From the NCBI GenBank assembly GCA_024509875.1, contig JAMPIV010000581.1, positions 1,116,501 to 1,180,500 of the forward strand: 64,000 bases of DNA. Reading direction: 5' to 3'. Positions within the stretch are counted from its first letter, which is position 1; every line of letters starts with the position of its first letter. This document shows, one piece after another, positions 47,650-60,551 of the stretch. The position numbers and the translations under genes are program-made. The notes beneath the pieces were generated by a model that searched no databases, had not been told where the DNA came from, and saw only the letters and a program-made list of their open reading frames with translations. Source of the DNA: Oreohelix idahoensis (taxonomy: Eukaryota; Mollusca; Gastropoda; Stylommatophora; Oreohelicidae).

Positions 47650-49100
47650 AGCAGTTCATCATCATCTCATCTCAACCCATAACCCGTCATGGGTCGTAGG
47701 GGTGCCATGGTGGAAGCATCAACAGACAGGGTCCTCCACTGCTCTCTATTCTCAGCAATGCGTACAAGTGTGGAGAAACCGTGTCCTGCCCATTCTTTGA
47801 TGTTATCAGCCCAGGATTTTCTTTGCCTTCCTCTTCTCCGTTTACCTTCGACTGTTCCCTGGAGGATCGTTTTCGAAAGGGAGTCATGACGAGTTACATG
47901 CCCAAACCAGGCAAGCTTTCGACGTTTCACTATTGACAAAAGTGGTTCTTGATGGCCTGCATAGGTGTTTATCTTCTCTCTAACATAGACATTTGTTTTG
48001 TGCTCTTTATAGCAAATGCGCAAAATTCTTCTATAACATTTATGCTCGAAAGCCTGAATCCTTCGCTCCGTATCTTCAGTTAGTGTCCAGCCCTCACACC
48101 CATACAAGAGAATAGATAATACAAGTGATTTGTATAATTTGATCTTCACAGGAAAACTGATGTTACTTTTCCAGATCACATTCAACCTTGTCATGGCAGC
48201 TGAGGCCATCTCAAGTCTTGTCTTGATTTCTTTATTTGATCTTCCATCACTACATATAGTGGACCCGAGATATTTAAAGGTGTTAACTTCTTCTAACGTT
48301 TGCCCATTTAACGTAATGTTGGTCGGAACATGTTTCTTATGGCTATTCACCAATATCTTGCTTTTTTCTATATTAATTTCCATCCCATATGTTCTTGTTA
48401 CTTTCTCCAGTCTAGAGGTAAGGTCTTGAAGTTCTGATTCTGTTCCAGCTATCAGATCAATATCATCAGCAAAACGTAGATTACACAGAGGTCGGCCTCC
48501 AATCGATATGGTTGATTTATAATCGCAGAGAGCCTCCTGCATAATATGTTCTAGATAAATGTTAAAGAGCACTGGTGACAGGATACATCCCTGGCGAACT
48601 CCTACAGTTGTTTTGAAAAAATTCTCCAATGTCATTGCTTGCAAAAACAGCACTGCTTGCGTCCTTGTATAGTGCTTCAATGATATCTATGATGTTGGTA
48701 TCAAAATTGAATTTTCTCATTATTTGCCATAAACCTTCATGCCAGACTCGATCGAAGGCTTTTGTGAAATCGATGAAGTTATGGTATAAATCATGTTGAT
48801 GCTGGAGATGTTTTTCGATCAGTAATCTAATATTGAAGATTTGTTCTGAGGTACTTCTTTTTGGTCTAAAGCCAGCCTGTTCCTCTGACAAGATTTCTTC
48901 TGATTTCTGTTTTATTCTGTTCAAAAGTATCCTTAACATCACCTTACTTGGATGACTAATAAGGCTAATGGTTCTGTAGTTCTTGCACATTTTTAGATTT
49001 CCTTTCTTTGGAAGCGGTATTACTAATGACTGCGTCCATTCTTTTGGCCATATGGAGTAAAAAAAGCAGTTATACACACAAAAAAGCACAAAGTATTTTT
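47650..49100 (-). mobile_element. RTE-like LINE, 5'-truncated
   Basis: Inserted on the minus strand between ORF1 and ORF2 of the larger LINE. It contains RT from the first palm motifs to the C-terminus and ends in a short ATG-rich tail at 47650-47665 (GATGATGAACTGC). The 5' part, including the endonuclease, is missing. I could not identify target duplications. Confidence 0.82.
47667..49095 (-). pseudogene. RTE-like LINE RT, one frameshift
   Basis: Minus strand from 49095: WPKEWTQSLVIPLPKKGN, SEEQAGFRPKRSTSEQIF and FIDFTKAFDRVWHEGLW, then a frame change at about 48600-48650. It resumes with TTVGVRQGCILSPVLFN, NLRFADDIDLIAGTESE, NIEKSKILV, FKYLGSTICSDGRSNKE, YGCEGWTL, WFGHVTRHD and GKRRRGRQRKSWADNIKEW, stopping at 47667. 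The palm, thumb and the basic C-terminal segment are otherwise intact, so the insertion is young. Confidence 0.9.
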
Positions 49101-49573
49101 ACGAATTAATACTTTACCAAGGAAGTGGAATGCAAGGAACGAGAAATTGCAGGAAATACAATATTAAAATAATTAGTACAACTAATAAAAACATTTCAAC
49201 TGAGTATATGAAAATTGTCACAAAACAATCAGGCTTACAACATATCACACCAGAACTGCTCAACGCTACAAATTGAAGTTAAACGAGAGATGGAAGAAAT
49301 TAATAATTGTCACAATTCAGACAAGTAAACAACACTTCGCACCTTAACACCGTTAATTCTAACAAATTAAAGCTACGCGTGATAACAAGAAATTGAAATT
49401 GTAACAAAATAACCAATCAAAGAAAAATCCTAGAGGATATTAACCGATAAATTGAGAATGATCCGAACTAGTAAAAGTCCTGATTATTTTTACCGTTGTA
49501 TTAAAATATCAACAAATGCTCAAAGAGTGAAGGCTTTAGTCACAGAGATGTAGTGAGGCAAAGTGTTTGTTCG
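49101..49573. other. LINE inter-ORF region, inferred
   Basis: AT-rich sequence between the stop of the larger LINE's ORF1 (49574) and the RTE insertion. No motif is present. It is assigned to the larger LINE only by position. Confidence 0.4.
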
Positions 49574-49941
49574 TCAATAACTGATGTCTCTGCCGGGCAT
49601 ATAATAGGGGTGACGTTGGGCAGTCATCATTAATGCTTGTCTAAGTGACGCAGGGCTGAATTGCATCAGACAGACAAGTTCAGGGTTCCATTGAGGACGA
49701 AGATAAGAAATAGGGGAGGAAGTATGGTGATCTCTGATTTCTTCCGTCCTTGTTTTAGCGTTGGTAAGACTATTCTGAGCCTGGGACATTGTAATACTGT
49801 TGGTAGAGGTATCTGAGTGGGGCTGCCTTGTGACTAATGGGGGAAATATGGTATCATAAGATTCGGCTTCCTGATTGAAAGTTGCGTTGTGATATCTGGA
49901 AGGCTGTCTGCTTGCAATAGGTGTGCTTCCTTGAGGGGCAG
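49574..49941 (-). pseudogene. LINE ORF1 C-terminal part
   Basis: The minus frame runs APQGSTPIASRQPSRYHN through SITMSQAQNSLTNAK and ends PYYMPGRDISY. It has no fold I recognise. Joined across the LTR element by its 5-bp duplication, it continues in frame from the SGNH-like ORF1 at 63137-63990, which is why I assign it to that ORF. Confidence 0.65.
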
Positions 49942-52430
49942 TGTGGCAGAGATATTATGATTAATAGATTTCAGATATCTATTCTTTATTCTACACTTGT
50001 CTTTTACATTTCTTTCGCTCTTTTACCTTTTTTTCGCATACGCTAGATTGTTAGCAATTCAAACCTTTGTAATTTCCTTTCTAATTTAGCAACGCATTTT
50101 ATTGCGGTTAGCCAAGTTCTTTGATGAGAGATCGAATCGTGTTAATTCGTTCTCGACAGGAATAATAAGGAAGACCATTGTCTATCACTTTTCCCTGATC
50201 TGCTCGCCTATAAGTTAAGTATTCACGGTGAAAGATTTGAGATCAAAGACGAGCTCGCTTATATTGCGTTTATGACCATAGTCTGCAGGCAGAATAGTGT
50301 GAGTTCTCGAGCAAAGAAAATCTCGCACGGTCTGGTAAATCATGTTACACAAGATCTAAAAGAGACTGTTCGCTCGATTTGCCTGAATCTGGTTTCGGTT
50401 TCGATGTGAAGAATTCGCTTGATTTTGCAGATTGAACGTAGAAATTCCCCGAGGTGTTATCAGTGTTAAGTCTGGCATATTCTGGTTTTCGGGAAATAGC
50501 GTAGCATTCTTTGTCAGTTTCCTATATTTAAACCCCAGCAGTTTAGACTTCATTCATTCAGACTCCGCAGTTTCTCTAGACATATCTAGATTCGTTTCTA
50601 GATTAATTTATTAAGTATAATCTCAGTTTGCGTTGGAGAATAGTCTTAAGTACTTCTGTGTGAGGTAAAAATATATTGATTAGTATTGTCGAGTGTTTAT
50701 TGCAAGTTCGAATTATATCTTCACTAGATTTTTGTGCAGAGTGATTTGCCAGTTAGGCTAGTCATTCTAATTCTCTAAGTTACTGTGTTACAGTGGATAG
50801 CAGAATAAATTATAAATTCTAGCTAAAAATTCATTTAGCTATAAATAAATATAATTAAATTGCTAATAACCAGTCAGAGAATATATTTAACTAACTAAGT
50901 AAATGCACTGATTCATCATTTGAGTATTGACGGAATATGTACGTATTTCTAATTCAGGATGATTGATTTGTTTTAAATGACTAGATTTATTTAACGGGTG
51001 TTTTAAACGATGAGACAAGCTCTAAGCTTATAGTTTCTGATTTAAGTTAAATAACCTTAGTGAATATTGTATTTTACTCGAGGGTAGGATAGGATGTGTG
51101 TATAATATTATGATTAAGTTTCTGTATGTTTCTTTATCTTTTATACAGTATATGGGTCAAACCCAAAATCTACCAGCGGTTTCAGTATATATATATGAGA
51201 ATAACCTACAAGAAACATTTTGTATTTAAATACGTGGGTGTCAAAGTTACAACCTGTCTGGCATTGTGTTTGCACCAAGAAAGAGACATAGTACCCATCT
51301 CACGAACTTTAAGACTAAATGCAGTAACTGGGCCTATCGAGCCAGATTCTATTTCTTCCCTAAATCTCATGTACATTCAGCCCCTGTGGCCAAAAAAAAA
51401 TACAAACAGTAACATTTTCGACGTTTGAACAATTGTGGTGTGACCAATAATTTTATATTGAGAGAAGTTACCAACCTGTCATTTCCTAAGTACTGGAAAA
51501 CTCGAGATTCTAACATTGTGAGCCCATTAAAAATGTCTTACCTGAACTGATTCAAGTGACATAAACAGTAATCCTAAAATATAGTTGTAAAGTGAACGCT
51601 CCCCGGAACATTGAATGAAACCTGTATCTGCAGAGCTGGGGTTCTCTTTATCAAAAAGAACATGGATTCACGGTGTGTGTGTCCTAAAGTTTGCGCCTGA
51701 AGGTGTAAGACATCAAGTTTGTACGTAAGAAAGAATGTCAGTGGCAACTGATGAATAAACAGAGAGAAAGCAGGACTGAGTGATTCCCTTATGGTATAAT
51801 TTATGCACCCACTTTGTGTTTTCTTTATGCAAGTTTGTTGCTAATGATGTTTTCCTCTTAGAATAGATTAATATATCAACTCTGATCTTAACTGTAGTGG
51901 GAAATCCTAGACCATAACGTATAAATCTGTGACTCTTTGGGGCTATACCTTTTCTGCTAACGGGATCGTGGGCTCAACAGAGGGGCAAAGGATAACACCT
52001 ATGGGTCTATTCTTTTAGTAATTCATTAACTTATGTGTATTTATATGTTATTGATATTCACACTTATGGTTGTGCTGAATTTTCTAACGACAAATAAAAT
52101 TTACATAAACTTATTCATGTGTGTAGGTCAGCTCGTCCCAAAATATCTATATTCCATTGTTATAGTTTTCACGTCTGTGCGTCTAACTGTCGTCACTTAT
52201 ATATATATATATATATTATAGTAGACTGTCTGACTAATCTAGATCTGTTGTAGAGATAGGCTGACCGAGAGAAGCTTCTCGAGTGTCAGGGACAGACTCT
52301 ATTATTTTCCACCATCTCACTCGTGAAAAATCTATTTCTAATATTATCTCCTACTGAGCTACCACCTGTTCTAGTTCTATTCAGAAAGGACCAATCTATG
52401 TCGTAATTCCCCTATCACAAATCTACGACA
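49942..52430 (+). repeat. 5' LTR of Gmr1-like copy 2
   Basis: 2,489 bp, TG...CA, colinear with 59963-63136 apart from the LINE insertion and TA expansions in the latter. Divergence by eye is clearly higher than between the LTRs of copy 1. TA runs are short here (51188-51198 and 52198-52216). Confidence 0.93.
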
Positions 52431-52432
52431 AA

Positions 52433-52452
52433 TGGTTTCTCGTCTAACGGGA
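52433..52452 (+). promoter_or_regulatory. primer-binding-site-like sequence
   Basis: TGGTTTCTCGTCTAACGGGA starts two bases after the 5' LTR and is followed by TTTTTAAC. It shares TGG, TCTCG and GGGAT with the site of copy 1, so both probably use a related tRNA that I cannot name with confidence. Confidence 0.55.
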
Positions 52453-53087
52453 TTTTTAACTTAGAATAGGAAGACCAGGCAGGATTAGTTTTCTTTATTC
52501 TGAAATAGAGTAAGAGTGTGATGTCTCGTGAGTTTTAGTATCTTTAAAAATAACTATCCTCTAGACTAACGATCTGTTTATGGGCTTGCTGACCACACTA
52601 ATAATAATTGTTTTTCCACAGTATTATTGAGTATTATACATTTTAATTTACAGGGTGATTTTGTCGGAAGATATATTATGTATTGATTTTGTAATACTAA
52701 ACCGCTAGTAGAGTTTGTGATTGTGTAACAATCACAGGGTTTTTGAAGCAGAAGGTGCTTTGAACTAAGTTAAGGAGTGCGTTCGGACTATTTTTTCGTC
52801 CAGTTAATTGCCTCCCTTACCCGATCTGACTTCAGGGGTGAACTTGTAGTGGATTTAACAATTAAGGGAATTTTTTTCTCCAAACACTTTTGCAATAATT
52901 GTTTAGTTTCCACTGTAGCAACTTATTTTGTTAGTGATTAATCTTAACTACCATTTATTTGGCATAGTCGCTTGTACTTAGAGCCTTTATAACCATTAAT
53001 AGCAGCGATAGTTAGATAACTAATATTATAGGAGGAGGTACCTAGTAAAATATTGTATCTTTTTGTTTTGTAATTTCTCGTAAATGG
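52453..53087 (+). other. leader of Gmr1-like copy 2
   Basis: About 635 bp between the PBS-like site and the LINE insertion. No frame encodes the start of gag, so the gag N-terminus was probably lost or lies in an unrecognised diverged form. Confidence 0.5.
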
Positions 53088-56000
53088 TGTTGTTCGTCCA
53101 TCACAAGTGATGAAGACCACTCTGTTCATCCAATTATTAGGATGTTAGGATAGTCTATGAGTACGAAGGTGACTGATGAGCCCGATGCGGGCCTGGAAGG
53201 ATCTCGGACAGTGTGGGCAGGGAATGTTTGCTTCATGTGAAGGTTTTGTTTCACGATCTTTTCTAGCTTGTCTCCGCTGTTCCGCTGCTGCTCTTCTGGA
53301 TGATTCGCATGCCGCTGCACCTTTACGAAGAGATGTGCGCCAGGCAGTTCGGTCTTGCGCAGCAGCTTCCCATGTGTCTGGGTTTATGTCAAAGGTTTTT
53401 AATGAAGCCTTAAGCGTGTCTTTGAAGCGCTTTTTCTGGCCACCATGGGAGCGTCTACCCTTCTGCATCTCACCATAAAAGAGTATCTTTGGCAGTCGAT
53501 GGTCTGGCATGCGGACTACATGACCTGCCCAGCGAATCTGTGACTGCATCAGAATAGTATCGATGCTAGGGATACCAGCTCTGTCAAGAACGGCGGTATC
53601 TTGAATCTTGTCTTGCCATTTGATGTTCATTATCTTCCTGAGACAGACTGTATGGAAGTGGTTGAGCTTTTTTACGTGGCGCCTGTATACAGTCCATGTT
53701 TCACATGCATAAAGCAGCACTGGAAGCACCGCAGCTCTGTATACCTTCAGCTTTGTCTGTAGACTAATGCCACTTCGATGCAAAACGTTGGTGTATAGTC
53801 TGCCAAATGTGCTGCTGGCTTTGGAGATCCTGGTGTTCACCTCATCATCAATGACGATGTTCTGGGATAGTGTACTACCAAGGTATGTGAACCTGTTCAC
53901 AGCATTCAGTTTCTCACCATTTACCTTGATGACTGGCTCAGTATAAATTGTGCCAGGAGCTGGTTGGTACATGATTTCTGTTTTCCCCGTGTTGATGGTA
54001 AGCCCAAAGTTGGAGCAGGCTTCGGAGAATCTATCAACGATACGCTGCAGATCAGCCTCTGAGCCAGCACTGAGGGCACAATCGTCAGCAAACAGAAGAT
54101 CCCTGATGGTGTGTGATTTGACCTTGGTTTTTGCTTGAAGCCTCCTAAGGTTAAACAATTTTCTATCAATACGATATATGATGTCGATTCCTGTGTCCCC
54201 GTCTCTGAAAGCATCAGTCAGCATAGCAGAAAACATGATACTGAAAAGCGTCGGTGCACGTACACAACCTTGTTTAACTCCATTTGAGACTGGGAAAGGC
54301 TCTGATAGCTCACCGTTTTCCTGAACTCTAGCCTGCATTCCATCATGCAGCTGCTGCACTATTGTGATAAATTTCTTTGGGCAGCCGTATTTTGCCATGA
54401 TCTTCCATAGACCCTCTCTACTGACCGTGTCGAACGCCTTTGTCAAGTCGATGAAAGCTGTGTACAGGTCACAGTGCTGTTCTTGGCATTTTTCTTGAAG
54501 CTGTCTTGCAGCGAACCCCATATCGGTGGTTCCACGTTCTTTCCGGAATCCAAACTGACTTTCAGGTAGAAGACCTTTGTCAAGATGAGCCGTAAGGCGA
54601 TTAAGAAGGATTCTGGCAAATATCTTCCCAGCGATTGATAGTAGTGAGATGCCTCGATGATAGTTACAGTCTTGGCGATTACCTTTACGTTTATAAAGAT
54701 GTATAATTGACGCATCCTTGAGATTGTGTGGGATAGTTTCACTCTGCCACATTTGCTGGAAGATCATGTGAAGTTTCTCTATCAGAACTGTACCGCCATC
54801 TTTATAGACCTCAACAGGAATTGAATCGGAGCCAGGGGCCTTTCCACTAGAAAGTTGACGAATCGCTTTTTGAGTCTCCTCCAAAGTCGGTGTATCATCT
54901 AGTGCTTCATTTATAGGAATTTGGGGCAGTCGGTTGATGGCTTCATCGTTAATAGATGATGGCTGGTTCAGAATATTATTAAAGTATTCGACCCAGCGTT
55001 GGATAATTTTTTCCTTGTCTGTAATTAGTGTTTTTCCATCTGCATTAAGGAGGGGAAATGATCCTGATGATGTTGGACCATAGACCGCTTTGAGTGCATG
55101 GTAAAAAGTTTTCAAGTCATGGCTGTCAGCAAAGCCTTGGAGCTCATCTGCTTTATTACTCAGCCATGAATCCCGCATCTGGCGTAGTTTATGTTGGACG
55201 ATTCTACGCATGTTGTTGAAAGCGTCTTTCTTGGATGTAGATTTTGGATCATTTAAATATGCTTTATGGAGATGGTGTTTCTCAGCCAACATCTTCTTTA
55301 TATCATCTGAGTTCTCATCAAACCAGTCATTTTGTTTCTTGATGGCGGGACCCAGGACCTCTGTAGCAGTGTTGTAGATCTGCTCGCTTAGGGCTGTCCA
55401 ATTTGTTTCCGCACTTTGGCCGTCTAACGAGATAGATTTGAGACGGTCTTCTAGGGTGTCAGTGAATGACTGTTTAATTTTTGTCTTCTTTAGTTTGGTA
55501 ATATCCAGCCTTTTTTGAGTTTTCTTTCCCTGAGGGCGCCTGGCAGGTTGGATACGAATTTTAAGTTTAGACACAATGAGGCGATGATCAGTCCAGCATT
55601 CGGCACCACACATGGACTTGGTCACCCGGACATCTTGCCTGTCCTTCTTCCTAACAGTTACATAGTCAATTAGGTGCCAATGGTTCGAGCGAGGGTGCAT
55701 CCAGGAGGTCCTGTTGCGGATAGGAAGTCGAAAAATGGTGTTGGTGACAAGGAGGTTATGTTCTGCGCAAGTCTGGAGGAGAAGAAGTCCATTGCTGTTA
55801 CAGCGACCCACGCCGTACTTTCCGATAGTGCCATTCCATGAGATGTTATCTGAGCCTACTCTTGCATTAAAGTCACCAAGAATAATAAGCTTATCTGCTT
55901 TGGGAACTGATGCAATAACTGCATGTAGTTCTTCTTAAAACTTATCCTTGACGTCATCCTGGTTTGTCATAGTTGGTGCATACGCGCTAATGATGGTGGC

Positions 56001-57060
56001 ATGTTTCCTTCCATAAAGCAGCGGGATCTTGACCGTCATGAGTTGGTCATTTAATCCCTTTGGGGGCTCCGCTAGCTTGCCAATAATTGCTGTTTTGATT
56101 GCAAATCCAACCCCTGCTTCTCGTCTTTCTTCAGTTCCTCTTCCGCTCCAATAGAATGTATAACCTGCACCCTTTTCGCAAAGTTGGCCCTCGCCTGCAA
56201 GTCGAGTTTCACTCAGTGCTGCTATGTCAATGTTGTATCTGGCCAGTTCTCTCCCAATCAGGGCAGTTCGCCTCTCGGGTCTGTTTGTGTTAAAGTCTTT
56301 GTCGAGTAGAGTGCGCACATTCCATGCGCCTAGAATGAGGGGGAAAAATCTGTCCTTTCTTTTTCTTATGTGTCGCCCGCTGAAGTAGGGTACCCACCAA
56401 CCGCGGTAAGCTGGTTAGGTAATGGTGGAGCAGGCAATGTTTAGGGCACCTTTTCTAGCCCCTTCCTCATGCCATGGAGGTGAGCAGTGCTTTCCTAAAG
56501 AGGGCTGCTCAGTCACTCAGGGGGCTGCGGAATCCCACTGCTGCTCCGATCAGTGGAAGACGACCATATGGCCTGAGCCGCCTGTGTGTAGGTCTGCGAC
56601 TACGACTGCCAGCGCACCCACGCCTGCCGCTTCGCCACTCGCCCATCGCCACAGGATTTGTTGTGAGTGGATGGATGAGTGGATGAGTGGATGAAAGAGT
56701 GACTTGCGCAGTGATTTGGTTTAAAGTGAGGAAGAATTGCGCAATTCGTCGACCTCACTCTCTCGCCTGGGTCCATCTTAATCCAGTGGCAAGACAAGTC
56801 AAGACGACTGGAGATGAAGTCAGGTGCAGTGGATGACTATGGCTTTCTACGTGCCTCGCCATGCTCCTTACGCTCCACAGCGCGTTGCTGGTAATCGCCG
56901 TCATGCCCGTTGAACCAACAGGTGGTTTCTTCCGCGCAGTCTACCGAATCTAGTCTTCGCATGCATGGGTAGGCAGACCCTAACTCACCGAAGGTTTATA
57001 ACCAGTCGGCTACCCTCACCTAGTTTAGCCGGCCTGTCAAAGCCGTTTCTTACTTCCTTC
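53088..57060 (-). mobile_element. C2H2-finger LINE, near full length
   Basis: A minus-strand non-LTR element with about 700 bp of GC-rich 5' leader (56350-57060), a single long ORF and a short 3' UTR ending near TGGACGAACAAC at 53088. It is inserted antisense in the gag region of the LTR element. The leader is much more GC-rich than its surroundings. Ends are approximate because I could not define target duplications. Confidence 0.85.
53145..56348 (-). pseudogene. LINE endonuclease-RT with C-terminal C2H2 finger, one stop
   Basis: About 1,060 codons broken only by TAA at 55937-55935 (DKF-stop-EELH). The endonuclease has AWNVRTLL, IAALSETRLAGEGQ, ILGDFNARVG, HLIDYVTVR and WTDHRLIVSKLK. RT has SSGKAPGSDSIPVEVYK, ESQFGFRKERGTTDM, AFIDLTKAFDTVSREGLW, GVKQGCVRAPTLF and the catalytic LLFADDCALSAG. 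After the thumb (YLGSTLSQN, YACETWTVY, RWAGHVVRMPDH) the protein ends in CPHCPRSFQARIGLISHLRT plus H, a C2H2 finger probably used for RNA or DNA binding. Homologues are often annotated as craniofacial development protein 2-like. This is the least damaged coding sequence in the window. Confidence 0.93.
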
Positions 57061-57064
57061 TTGA

Positions 57065-58711
57065 TTAACACTCAGTCAGTTATTTACAATTGCACAGCGG
57101 GCAAAGCTTAGGCAGATGCTCAGAGAGAAAGCAGGGGAAGAGGGATTGGACGGAGAGGAAGCAAAAGCTTTTGTCAGGGACGAACTTGACAGATACGATG
57201 CGGAGAGGAAAGTAGCCGAAGCTAGAGAGCAGAAGAAGAAGGATGAGGAAATGGAAATTCGCAGGGCGAACGAAAGAGAGAAGGAGAGACAACAGGAGGA
57301 AAGAGAGAAGGTAAGGGAGGAAAGAGAGAAGGAGAGACAGCACGAGGAAAGAGAGAAGGCAAGACAGCACGAGTTAGTGCTTAAAGCTCTAGAGGTCCAA
57401 AGCCGTGGGGCTGCCTCTACCTCCAGCAATTGAGAGTCTTCTCCTCATTCTTCCTTAACTGATCCTTCTAACACTCAATCTCCTCAACTCACCGCTTTGT
57501 CTTTCACTCTAGAATCTTTCCCTTGTCCTAATGAGAAGATTTACACGTGGCTAGAAAAAATTGAGAAAATGGCAATTCTGTACGGTTTAGAGAGGTCGCG
57601 TTGGTGTATGAAACTTTCTCAGGCCCTAAAAGGGTCTGCTTACGATGTGTATGCAAAACTGGAAAGCAGCCAACAAGACAATTACGACGTGTTGAAGAAA
57701 GCTTTGCTTGAACGGTTTGAAATGAACGTTCGAAAATTTTTGCAACTGTTCCGGAACAGCAGGAAGGAGAATTCTGAAACTTCTCAGCAGTTCTCTTCTC
57801 GTCTGAAGGGATACTTAACAAAGTGTCTGGAGCTCTCGCAGCTTGTTTCTATCTATGAAGCACTTGAGGAATTTGTTTTAACTGAACAAATTAAAAACAC
57901 GTTGTCAAGTGACACCCGCAGATTTTTAGCTGAGCAGGGGGCCGAAAAGCTTGAAGATATTTTGGAAAAGTCTGTGCGATATCATAATGCGCTGGCCGAA
58001 CTGCCGGCCACAAAACGTAAATCGACAGAAGAGCCTTTTCGAGAGAATAATCTAGACCAATTTTCTCATTCTTCTCACCAAAATAACCACAGAGAAACTG
58101 GGCCCCAAAACCCCCCTCCTGAAAAGTCTAAGTTCTACAAAACAAAACAGTCTGATCAACTCAACCGTCCCACATGGCAGCGCGGTCAGAAAGGACAGGG
58201 TGACAAAGGGAAAACCCCTGAGCACGGGACATATAATCAGAGCGAGCACACCGAGCCTAAACGCATCGGATGCTTGCTAACAATCTCGAAAGGTAGAATT
58301 AATGTCAGTGATTCTCAACCTGTGGGAAACAGACCCTCAACGCGAGGTACTGTTATTTTGAACGCTTTTTCAACTTTTTGTTTATTTGACACGGGGCTTT
58401 CTTATGATTGCATTTTTGCCATGCACCTGGTCAAACCCGGTCAAGAGACAGGAGAAGCCGTCTAACTTTGTGGAGTTTCTAAGAGTGATGCACCTACAGC
58501 GCATCTCACCGCATTGGTTGAGATCCACTCTGATTTTGTCAGAGGTGTGATCAAAGCGGCTGTTATGGATGACCCCATCTACCCAGTCATACTTGGCGGT
58601 AGATATGTGTTTATTGGGAAACCGGAAGAGCCGATTGTGGCAGCAGTAACCACAACAGGGCAAACCAAGAAGGAACGGGAGCCTGCGCCAAATTTGTTGC
58701 CGAAGTGTTGA
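57065..58711 (+). pseudogene. Gag-protease of Gmr1-like copy 2, two stops
   Basis: One reading frame with TGA at 57431-57433 and TAA at 58463-58465. The N-terminal part is a Glu/Arg/Lys-rich coiled coil (EREKERQQEER type). The SCAN-like capsid (about 57500-58000) carries AILYGLERSRWCMKLSQALK, YDVLKKALLERF and AEQGAEKLEDIL, close to copy 1. The protease has the active-site motif FDTG within CLFDTGLSYD, then IKAAVMDDPIYPVILGGRYV and FIGKPEEP, ending at 58711. I see no CCHC knuckle. Unlike copy 1, gag and protease share a frame. The true gag start was removed by, or lies beyond, the LINE insertion. Confidence 0.88.
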
Positions 58712-59962
58712 CCCTACCTTGCAGCCCTGCTTTAGGAAACTGCCCATGGCTAAGGACCCCTGACACAACGGGGACATTTTTTCTAAGGATGGCGTACTTT
58801 ATCGAAGAATGGGCAAAACTGAACAAGGTTTTAATCAGCTCCTAGTACCGAAACAGTTCTGAAGCCAAATCCTAGAAATGGGGCACTCTCTTCCCTTTAG
58901 CGGACATATGGGACAGAACGCCACAAATCAGCGTATATCTACTCATTATTGGTGGCCAGGAATAAATACTGATATTATCAGGTATGTGAAATCCTGTGCC
59001 CAGTGCCAACGTGAGCCACCCAAGCAACGGACACCCGCAGTTTCCATGGGTGAAATGCCAATAATGGGAACACCATTTGAACGGGTGGCGATAGACATTT
59101 TAGGGCCCTTACAAAAGACTAAAAGAAGGAACAGGTTCATCTTGACCTTGGTCGACACATGCACTATGTGGGCAGAAGCTGTACCGCTAACATGCGCGGA
59201 TGCCAAGCATGTCGCAGAAGCACTCGTGCAGATCTTTACTCGGTTGGGATTCCCTCAACAAGTGTTGACGGAAAACGGATCCCCATACCGTAACCTGTTA
59301 ATGGATCAGATCGTTAAGATCTTGAGGAACCAGAGCATCTACACAAGCCCTTATAATCCGGCCGGAAGTGGGATCGTAGAACGTGTCAACGGAAACCTCA
59401 AAATGATGTTAAGTAAACTGGGACAAGTGAAACCTGAAGATTGGGATCTTTGTATTCTGCAGCTTTATTTGTCTACAGAGAAGCCCCACATATTTCCACA
59501 GGATTTCTCCCAGCTACACTTTTATTCGGCAGACCTATTAAGGGGCCGCTTGAAGCCTTACTTCAGTCGCTGACAAACCAGAAGGCTGATGAGACAGTCG
59601 TCTCATCCAGTAAATATGTGTCGGATTTAAAGGAAAGATTAAAACTAGGATGGGACTTAGCAACGACCAACTTTAAGCGAGCACGCGCAAAGCACGCAAA
59701 CTGATACAGGAAAGTTGCGAAAGAAAGACAATTGCAAGCAGGAGAGAAAGTTTTGTTGTTACTCCCCACCGGGAACAACAAACTACGTATCGGATGGCAA
59801 GGGCCGTTTACCGTCCTTAAAAAAGATTTCAAAGCCTAACTACCAGATCTCTATTAAACGAAAGGAGAAGGTCTACCATGTAAATCTGTTAAAGAAATAC
59901 TTGGAAAGACCAAGTCATAAAAGTAGACATGGAATGGTTCCATATCTTAAAGGGCGGACGTC
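58712..59962 (+). pseudogene. Integrase of Gmr1-like copy 2
   Basis: The frame after protease reads DPTLQPCFRKLP and KDGVLYRRM, an HHCC finger (GHMGQNATNQ to CAQCQRE), then the DDE core: ERVAIDILGPL (first Asp), VLTENGSPYRN, where the second acidic position is Glu instead of Asp, and SGIVERVNGNLK (Glu). After a shift near 59465 comes AALFVYREAPHISTGFLPA, LLFGRPIKGPLEALL and, past a stop at 59703, GWQGPFTVLKK and YHVNLLKKYLERP. The LTR starts at once. Stops also occur near 58760 and 58860. It would join element DNA to the target, but is inactive. Confidence 0.9.
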
Positions 59963-60551
59963 TGTGGCAGAGATATTATGATTAATATATTTCAGATATC
60001 TATTCTTTATTCAACACTTGTCTTTTATCTTTCTTTCGCTCTTTTACCTTTTTTTTCGCATACGCTAGATTGTTAGCAATTCAAACCTTTGTCATTTCCT
60101 TTCTAATTTAGCAACGCATTTTATTGCGGTTAGCTAAGTTCTTTGATGAGAGATCGAATCGGGTTAATTCGTTCTCGACAGGGATAATAAGGAAGACCAT
60201 TGTCTATCACATTTCACTGATCTGTTCGCCTATACGTTAATTATTCACGGTAAAAGATTTGAGATCAAAGCCGAGCTCGCTTATGTTGCGTTTATGACCA
60301 TAGTCTGCAGGCAGAATTGTGTGAATTCTCGAGCGAAGAAAATCTCGCATGGTCTGGTAAATCATGTTACACAAGATCTAAGAGAGACTGTTCGCTCGAT
60401 TTGCCTGAGTCTGGTTTCGGTTTCGGTGTAAAGAATTCGTTTGATTTTGCAGATTGAACGTAGAAATTCCCCGAGGTGTTATCAGTGTTAAGTCTGGCAT
60501 ATTCTGGTTTTCGGGAAATAGCGTAGCATTCTTTGTCAGTTTCCTATATTT

